In this document: positions 17,111 through 23,595 of the stretch, piece after piece
Layout: every line of letters starts with the position of its first letter
Numbering within the stretch: the first letter of the stretch is position 1
Assembly: GCA_049999725.1 (NCBI GenBank)
Contig: JBNGIS010020190.1
Coordinates: 1-23,595, forward strand
Direction: 5' to 3'
Origin: Haplomitrium mnioides
Taxonomy: Eukaryota > Marchantiophyta > Haplomitriopsida > Calobryales
Length of the DNA: 23,595 bases
The notes under the pieces: generated by a model
The model's database searches: none
What the model was told of the DNA's origin: nothing
What the model saw: only the letters and a program-made list of their open reading frames with translations
Made by a program: the position numbers and the translations under genes

Positions 17111-18429
17111 CAAGCTGTCCGAAGCCGCGTAAGAGCAGTTATGGCCAACCGCCTTCCCTATGTTCCCAATGCAAAACGGAGGGGCATGTAGCCAGGAATT
17201 GCCAACACACAAGGCCAAGCTTGAATCCTCCTCCCCCCTCAAACGTCAATTTGATCACTCTAGACATGGAGGAGGAAGCTGAGTTGCCAGGTTGGGAGAC
17301 ACCAACTTCGGAGGAGTGTTTTAGGGTTGTCACCAAGGCAAGGGCCAAGGCCAAAAGGAAAAGCCACAGGAAGGCCGAGAAAAGAGTTGAGAAGGAAGTG
17401 GCTCGAGCGACCCCACCTCGGGATGATTCTGATTATCAGTGACATAACCCGAAATGGTTCTACCCGGAGCAGCAGGACCAGGGGAGGAAGCAGTTGGAGG
17501 CTTTGGAGGCTCTGGAACAAGAGCAGGCAAAAGAGGAGACCCTCAAGGAAGTCCGGAAGCAGCATGGAGGGATCCAGGAGGTGCAGGAGAGGATTGCAGC
17601 TGCGAAAGAGGGGGTGAAGCCCAACCCCTACAGCATTCAGGTGGACATACGAAATTGCCCTATCACGGCCACAGTGGGCCAACTCATCAAGGATAGCCCA
17701 CTGTACTAGAGACAACTCTGTGAATTGTTGATGAGGGTGAAGAGGAGGAAGAGGTTGCCCAAGGTGGGAGCTCCAACAGACCTGCAGTTGATCTGTGAAG
17801 ACAAGGGGGCCCTGGAGATCGACATACAGATCGCGGGGTGCACACTGTCTTTAGTGCCCGTAGATGGAGGGGCAGGAGTCAACATTATGGTAGAGGAGAC
17901 AGCGCACAAGCTGGGATTCACGGAATTCTAACCTACAGCTAGATTCATGAGGCTGGCGGATGGGTCACAAGTTAAGCCCCTGGGCTCTCTTCTTCAAATC
18001 CCAACCTTCATAGGGGGGAAAGAGTTCAGGCTGAATTATTTGGTGATGCGACTCGCCAGAGCTTCTCCTTACCCAGTGTTGATAGGAAGGCTGTGGCTGT
18101 ATGGGGCCAGAGTAATGCACAACTAGGGGAACTCCACATTGGTGTTCGGCCCCGACAAAACGACAGTGCATTACGGTCCAGTTCCTCAATTGGGGGAAAC
18201 GCAGCCTGAGGCAGAGTGCGACAGTGTGTGGTTCGAGGAAGAAGAGGACTCGGAGTACCACTATTGGGTACAAGTGGTGAGTGAAGCAACAGAGGAGGAT
18301 TTGTTGGAGGAGGGTGTGGTGTCTGTCCACCAACGTGAATTGTCAGCCTACGACAGACCAAAGCACAAGTGGAAATCGGCGGCAGATGGGGCCAAGGGTG
18401 GGGACACTAGGGGGCACCTCGACAAATAG
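17110..18429 (+). pseudogene. Element 2 third zinc knuckle and retropepsin-like protease
   Basis: A single frame of about 440 codons runs without frameshift but with four premature stops: TGA 17440, TAG 17707, TAA 17929 and TAG 18124. It starts with the displaced cysteine of knuckle 2 and CSQCKTEGHVARNC (knuckle 3, 17161-17202). A charged helical linker follows (LEALEALEQEQAKEETLKEV). The protease core is LSLVPVDGGAGVNIM, with the Asp codon at 17863 and Gly-Gly in place of Thr/Ser-Gly, a variant I have seen in plant gypsy proteases. It continues with MRLADGSQVKPLG, PTFIGGKEFRLNYLVM and YPVLIGRLWLYGARV. An acidic tail (VWFEEEEDSEYHYWVQ) ends at a TAG that may be natural. No RT follows. Confidence 0.87.
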
Positions 18430-18500
18430 AAGAGGTATGAGGATCAACGGAAAAACGAGGGCCCAACTGGGACCCCATCAAGGGTGCCCAGCAACCGCAG

Positions 18501-18565
18501 GTAAGTTTTTTGTGTGTGTGTGAGTGTGTGTTTTGTGGGGGGTCTTTCGTGGGGTTATTTTGCAG
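18501..18565 (+). other. Candidate 65-nt intron downstream of the protease frame
   Basis: CCGCAG/GTAAGT at the left and TTATTTTGCAG/GAG at the right are close to plant splice-site consensus, and the span between is T/G-rich with no other AG. It lies in the short non-coding stretch between the protease frame and the polypurine tract. No clear branch point is seen, and neither side is in an open frame. It may be chance. Confidence 0.4.
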
Positions 18566-18645
18566 GAGATACAAAGTCGAGCCAGCAACCAACAGTAGAG
18601 GCACCAAAAAATTGAGGGAGAAGAAGTGTGTTCGCGGGGACGCTT

Positions 18646-18665
18646 CACACTTGAAGGGGGAGTTA
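18646..18665 (+). promoter_or_regulatory. Polypurine tract of element 2
   Basis: CACACTTGAAGGGGGAGTTA directly precedes the LTR start TGTCAGCCGG. The GAAGGGGGAGT-TG layout is typical of plant gypsy elements and fixes the 3' LTR start at 18666. Confidence 0.85.
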
Positions 18666-20876
18666 TGTCAGCCGGTGGTTTGGAGCACTAAAGCTGAATG
18701 CACGAAATCAGAAGCACCATTGGCAATATGTCCCCTTTGCGAGTGTGAAGGCCTCTCAAGAACAGCTGATTACCTCAAACAACTGATAAGAGCAAGGCGC
18801 ATGATTCCTAAGAGGGAAACATGATCATTGCAGAAGAGATGAGGAGAGAGAGAGTGATTGCCAGCCAGGGGAGGGGCCCCATTTTCAAATTCGAAGTAGG
18901 CCAGCGAGAATCCGTGGGCCTAAGGAGGATGCGGGGATCGGAGCCTGGGGAAAAGGAATAGAGCAGCAACCCATGGCGAGGCGATCACAGGAGGAAGAAG
19001 AAGGGATCAACAACAAGGAAGCCCGAAGGCACTCCAAAGAAAGGCAGAGCGCGGAGGTCCTACAGCAGCCACAAATCGGGAAGCAAGCATCAAGAGCTGA
19101 CAAGAGGAGGTGAGATCGTCACGAGGGCGAGCAAGGCCAGGGAAGAGGGACGCCTCGATTCCGCAAGCAAGAGCGAGCCCTACAGAGGCTGATCGAACGC
19201 TCCATTCAAGTCGGTAAGTCCTAGCGGAAGAGTGGAGTCCCCGAAAGATCCCGTGAGATTCCACAGAAACGTGACGTCTCCAGAGCCCTTCGTGGGATTC
19301 CACGAACGATGTGGCGGCACCAAGAGGCCCACGGATCTGCGGACAAGCGCCTTCCTAAGTGGGGAGCCCACTTAACCTGGTTTTGATTCGTCTTACGACG
19401 TGGGGAGTTCGGTTAGGAGGGATCCACGAGGAACCAAACAGGGAAGCAAGGAGGAGGGCCCGAAATAGCGACTTATCGCGGGTCTGGCCGAAGGAAATCG
19501 GAAGAGTGCTAGAAGGGTGATCTATCGAAGATCCGAGAGGAGGAAGAGCGCGGAAGCCGAAGGGGCGACCTAGCGCAGATTCGCCAAGAGGAAACATAGA
19601 GGAGAGCCGAAAGGAGGACTGATCACTGATCTGGCTGAATAAGAGCGAGTGAAGACGAAAAGGTGACTTGTCAACAAACCGGTTCGAACGACGCGCATCA
19701 GTGGCAAAGCGGTGACCCATCGCAAATCGTCCAACGGGAAGAAGGTTGAGTCAAAAGGGTGATATGGCGCCTATCCGGTGGGGGAAAACGAAGGACACGG
19801 CGAAAGCACGATATAGCGGCGAATCGGCAAGCGAGATGAGAGCGGCCGAAAAACGAAGCTAACGCCGGTACGACCGACGAAGGAGCTAGCGGCACCAAAA
19901 GGGTGACTCTTCCCTGCTTCGGCAACTAGGAGGGTGAAAGTTCGACGGGGTGTGGCAGACGTCCGAAAGTTTGAAAGCGCGAATCGTCCGAAAGGGCCTA
20001 GTAGTTCTTATAGCGAGCTTACGAAAGTGTTCAAGAAGATAACCTCGGGCGCGCGCAAAGTTCTTACTTCAAAGGTACAACGAAACGACGACATTGGCAC
20101 CGTTCTTATTCGGCGAGCTGGGTAAGTCTGCAGGTTCTCTTCGAATGACGTGGCGAGCGTAGGGAGTCCGCGAGAGGCTTCGGAAACGTGGCACACTGAG
20201 GAGCCTTGCAGTGTTTCTGAAGGTCAACTTCGGAAGAAGGGTCCGCGCGATGGTTGGCCTACCCCTTTGTGGGGCGGCGTCGGACGGCGGCCTACGAAGG
20301 ACGTGGCGACTCCAAGGACCTCGAGGCAATTCACGGGACACGCGGCGCTAGGAGAAGAGTTCACCTAACCTCGGGCAATGTGCGGGTCAACTACATTAGG
20401 GGAGGTCAGTGCGACGGTCGGCCTACCCCCTTGCGGGGCGGCGTCGGATGGCGGTGCAACGGACGACGTGGCGCGAGGAGAAGAATGGAGAATCTACGGA
20501 GGGATCTAAGGAGATTCCTTGGAGTCGGCTCCGTGGGGCACTGCGGAACTCTGTTCTTTGGACCTAATTCTGCGGGAATTTGCGGAATCTCTTCTCGCAA
20601 GATTCCTCGGAGCTCCTCGTTCAAGTTACCGTTGTCCTTGGCTTTTCCTCGACCAACTACAAGACACGCAGCGCCTTCTCCCATCCCGTGGTAACGAGAT
20701 TACCGAACAGTGAAGCCACTCGTCGTCATACCCTATTCCGAGCTAACGGCAATAACGACTATTCATTGGATCGAGCGTCCGGGGCAGCGCGCGAGGGGAG
20801 TATACATTATTTTCTTTCGAATTCTTTCGGGTTGATGCACGAGCAATCGCTGGAGATATAGCGATGTGAGGCACGA

Positions 20877-21390
20877 GAATCGCGCATTGTAAGGCAGGGT
20901 GATTATTTAGTGAAAGCTACGTGAAGCAGGGGTACTCGCTCAAGGGGAACCGGGGGATTTAGAGGAGGACTTGGGGGAGACCCAGGTGACCTCATCCTTG
21001 CAGGCAGACTAGGGCGGAGGGTTATTGATACAATAGCTGGAAGGAATTTTCGGTTGGCTGAGAACGAAGGAGAGGCTGCCGGGTAGGGAGCTTGGAGTCG
21101 TCTCGGTGTTTCACGGGCAATTGCGGGGCGCGACAGCGATAGCAAGAAAGGGGAATCGCACATGGTAAGGCAGGGCACTAATTCAATGAAGGCTACGTGA
21201 AGCAGGGGTACTCGCTGAAGGGGAACCGGGGGATTTAGAGGAGGACTGGGGGGAGACCCAGGTGACCTCATCCTTGTAGGCGGACCAAGGCGGAGGGTTA
21301 CTGATACGATAGCTAGAAGGAGTTTTTGGTTGGGTGAGAACTAAGGAGAGGTTGCCAAGTGAGGAGCTTGGAGTGTCTCGGCATTCCTTT
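20877..21390 (+). repeat. Internal tandem duplication (276 bp unit) in the 3' LTR
   Basis: GAATCGCGCATTGTAAGG at 20877 and GAATCGCACATGGTAAGG at 21153 start the two units, the same 276-bp period as in the 5' LTR. Confidence 0.92.
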
Positions 21391-21407
21391 GTGCAAGTGC
21401 ATCAACC

Positions 21408-21430
21408 CAGAGTGTTCGGAGAACACTCTG
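21408..21430. promoter_or_regulatory. Perfect 10-bp palindrome in the 3' LTR
   Basis: Same CAGAGTGTTC-GGA-GAACACTCTG as at 14724-14746, unchanged although the bases on either side differ between the LTRs. Confidence 0.75.
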
Positions 21431-22374
21431 TTGTGTTATTCTTCAAGTGGAGCTGAGAGGGGGGGCTGTGCGAGTGCCGGTGCACTATGCGTAGTAAGAC
21501 CCGTCAAGGCTCGAGGGTGGAGTGGGTTACTTGCAGCTGGTAAAGCTGTCTTCCAGAGGTGGAAGTCAAAGAAACTCTCTTCCTAGCCTGAGGAAGTAAA
21601 AGCAGGGCTTATCGCGAGGGAAGTTAAAAAATTATCTAGAGAGGAGGGTGTGTGGGTTGCTGGGCTGCAGTTGTAAGGCAACATGACTCATAAGGGAAGT
21701 ATTATTAGATAGAAATCCAAAGGGCCTTCAAGGACTCTGTTTTCTCTTGCACATAGTGTACAAATGTGTTTGTTCATATCTGTGTAGTTAGTTTTCCTTT
21801 CTGCATTGTCTTGTAGAGTTGTGCTAGCTTAGGAGGCACATATCAGCTGAGCAAACCCTAGGAACACACTTGAAGGGGGAGTCCAATCCCTTGACACAAG
21901 TCTGGCATCTTGGGGGTAAATGCTCTCTGGTCTGGTTCTGTTGTATAGATTAGGGCTTAGTACACATTAGGATAGTTAGGATATCTGTTTCAGCTCTATG
22001 ACACCCCGAGAGGGGGAGTCCAGCCTTTTGTAGTGTTCAGTTGTGCAGGTCACCATCACCATTCTGCCCAACCACAAATAAGGTGGCAGGACCTAAGTCA
22101 TTGGGTCTTAGGAATAAAGAGGAAGAATCACACAAATCATAGTTGGGTGTAAATGGATGTGGACCTGAGAGTGGTTGAATGTCTGACTTGAGTGTGAGAA
22201 GAAGAAGAGTGAGAAAAGCATACCATGCGTGTAAGGAGAGGAAGAGTCTTTAAGGTCTGAAAGTGGTAATTGGCAAGGGGCTATCTCAGAAAAGAACTTG
22301 AAAGCCCGAAACTCGTCCTCCCCTAGCTCAAAACAGGGCTTGAAAAGGTTAAGGCTTGAAACAGGGGAGTAACA

Positions 22375-23154
22375 GGAACCCACGTAGGGGGGCTGATCGG
22401 ATCCCCCTGAACTGGAGATCCCCATGTAGGGAGGCTTGATCCCGTCGAGCACTTTGGACCTGTAGGAGCTGCCACATCGTTCGTCGGATTCCTCGGAGTG
22501 CGGTGGGTTGCCACGTTTCCGCAGTGCTCCATGGACTCCTTGGGACTACGGCCGTCGGTTAACTTCCAGAAGGTCATTCCTCCTTGTTTCTGCCTTATTC
22601 TCTTCGATTCAAATTGCACTACGATCGCCTCAATCTCTTTTCTCTATCAAGGTGTTGCACACCACGAATGGTTGCAAATTGAGGATGCAGTGGTCCAAAC
22701 TGTTGGCTCCTCCGTTCTGCATCCCGACTTTCACCCCCTCGCCTTCATCTCCCATACTCCTCCCGTGGATTCCTCCTCGATTGTGGCTGGCTCCTTTCTT
22801 CTGATCTCCCTCTCACATCGGCTTGATTCTTCTTGCTCTCCCTTGTCAGCCCTGCCTCTGCTCTATTGCTGCAAGTTTCTTTGATCCTCCTACTAGCCCT
22901 CTTGCCTGACTCCTCTGGATTCCACAGGGCTCCCCCTTGCATTGCATGATCTAGGACATCCTTTGGGGAGAGCAGAAAAGAAAGGAAGAGAAGGAAAAGG
23001 GGAAAGAGTAGAGAGGTGCAGGATTGTCACAACAACACTAAAGCAATAAAATACAGAAGGAGACAATTGACTAATGCAAACTGAGAGAATTTACAGGGCT
23101 GGAAGGCTAGTAATCACAAAAAAAAAGAAAAAACGCAAACACACTTGGCCGACA
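22375..23154. other. Unassigned fragment between element 2 and satellite, with inverted LTR-like segment
   Basis: No gene is recognised. Bases 22379-22388 (CCCACGTAGG) and 22421-22430 (CCCATGTAGG) head a short direct repeat. The minus strand of roughly 22410-22520 aligns with element-2 LTR sequence near 12581-12690: GAAACGTGGC, then a GATGTGGC / GACGTGGC word at almost the same spacing, then CCTCCCTA..TGGGGA. Bases 22530-22960 are pyrimidine-rich with low-complexity open frames. A purine tract follows (22974-23019), then TGTCAC at 23025 and AATAAA near 23046. It looks like debris of one or more other retroelements. Confidence 0.55.
22974..23030 (+). promoter_or_regulatory. Possible polypurine tract and LTR head of a third element
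   Basis: A nearly uninterrupted purine run (AGAAAAGAAAGGAAGAGAAG, then GAAAAGGGGAAAGAG) is followed by GTGCAGGAT and TGTCACAACAAC. The arrangement resembles a polypurine tract before an LTR start, but only about 130 bp follow before satellite, and no partner LTR is in the window. Confidence 0.3.
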
Positions 23155-23595
23155 AAAGTCTACAAGCTAATACAAATGTTTGAAAGTTGCAAACCAAGTG
23201 TTGCTAGAAAGTCTACAAGCTAATACAAATTATTGAAAGCTGCAAACCAAATGCTACTAGAAAGTCTACAAGCTAATACAAATGTTTGAAGGTTGCAAAT
23301 CAACTATTACTAGAAAGTCGACAAACTAATATAAATGTTTGAAAGTTGCAAACCAACTAATACTAGAAAGTCTACAAACTAGTACAAATGTTTGAAGGTT
23401 GCAAACATTCTGTTACTAGAAAGTCTACAAACTAACACAAAATGTTTGAAAGTTGCAAACCAAATGTTACTAGAAAGCCTACAATCGAATATAAATGAAG
23501 AAAAGTCAAAAATCAAATGTTAGTAGAAAGTCTAAAAAAAAGCCAATACAAATACTTGAAAGTTGCAAACCAAATGTGCCTCAAAAGTCTAGAAG
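23155..23595. repeat. AT-rich tandem satellite, ~53-bp monomer (right block)
   Basis: The same monomer in the same orientation as the other two blocks resumes at AAAGTCTACAAGC and runs to the window end. Variants CAAACTAATATAAATG and CAACTAATACTAG echo those at about 720-760 in the left block, suggesting shared ancestry of that stretch. Confidence 0.95.

Larger units (their letters stand above)
12213..22374 (+). mobile_element. Element 2: non-autonomous gag-pro LTR retrotransposon with very long LTRs
   Basis: Bases 12213-15705 and 18898-22374 are direct copies, and the interior 15706-18665 encodes gag, zinc knuckles and a retropepsin-like domain on the plus strand. Only about 220 bp separate the last coding frame (stop 18427-18429) from the polypurine tract, so no room exists for reverse transcriptase, RNase H or integrase. 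The element must have depended on pol proteins made elsewhere. LTR termini TGTCA (18666) and TGACA (15701-15705; TAACA in the 3' copy) form a short inverted repeat. It resembles TR-GAG/LARD-type plant elements. No target-site duplication is testable because the 5' LTR is truncated. Confidence 0.9.
18666..22374 (+). repeat. 3' LTR of element 2 (3,709 bp, complete)
   Basis: It starts TGTCAGCCGG after the polypurine tract and ends TAACA at 22374, where similarity to the 5' copy stops. It contains the first 232 bp that the 5' copy lacks. It repeats the internal features of the other LTR: the ~163-bp duplication (about 20220-20480), the 276-bp duplication (20877-21390), the palindrome (21408-21430), the PPT-like word (21869-21882) and AATAAA (22113-22118). 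There are no credible genes. Confidence 0.93.

Noticed and set aside
18139-18429. Independent acidic 96-codon gene
   Set aside because: It is in the same frame as the protease upstream, separated only by a TAG, so it is the tail of that polyprotein.
22498-22884. 128-codon plus-strand frame
   Set aside because: Pyrimidine-rich low-complexity translation with an overlapping frame equally open; no homology recognised.

Overview
This window looks like repeat-dense nuclear DNA from a land plant. I found no host gene. It holds three blocks of an AT-rich tandem satellite interrupted by long, decayed Ty3/gypsy-type LTR retrotransposons. The plant assignment rests on the style of the reverse transcriptase and retropepsin domains, the very long LTRs and the satellite/retroelement mix. 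I cannot name the species; a large, repeat-rich genome such as a fern, lycophyte, bryophyte or gymnosperm is a guess.

Layout. Bases 1-1638, about 10051-12203 and about 23155-23595 are the same satellite, with a monomer of about 53 bp. In the middle block it is organised into a higher-order repeat of about 423 bp (8 monomers). It contains two assembly gaps (100 N and 10 N). Bases 1639-10053 are element 1, a minus-strand Ty3/gypsy element. It has one putative long 3' LTR (1639-5865), a purine tract and a decayed pol (integrase, RNase H, reverse transcriptase, protease and the end of the gag-pro linker). Its gag, primer-binding site and 5' LTR are missing, and the broken end is joined to the satellite through short copied filler segments.

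Bases 12213-22374 are element 2, on the plus strand. Two LTR copies (12213-15705, lacking its first ~232 bp, and 18666-22374, 3.7 kb) flank a 3-kb interior. The interior encodes gag, three CCHC zinc knuckles and a retropepsin-like domain, but no reverse transcriptase, RNase H or integrase. It is therefore a non-autonomous gag-pro element; by eye its LTRs differ at roughly 8-9% of sites in one sampled stretch. Bases 22375-23154 are a further fragment that includes a diverged inverted copy of part of the element-2 LTR.

Both elements are dead: each carries frameshifts and stop codons. Most of the nonsense changes I could trace fit C-to-T change at CAG/CTG (CHG) sites, as expected from plant CHG methylation. 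The protease regions of the two elements are related, so element 1-like relatives are plausible suppliers of pol functions to element 2.
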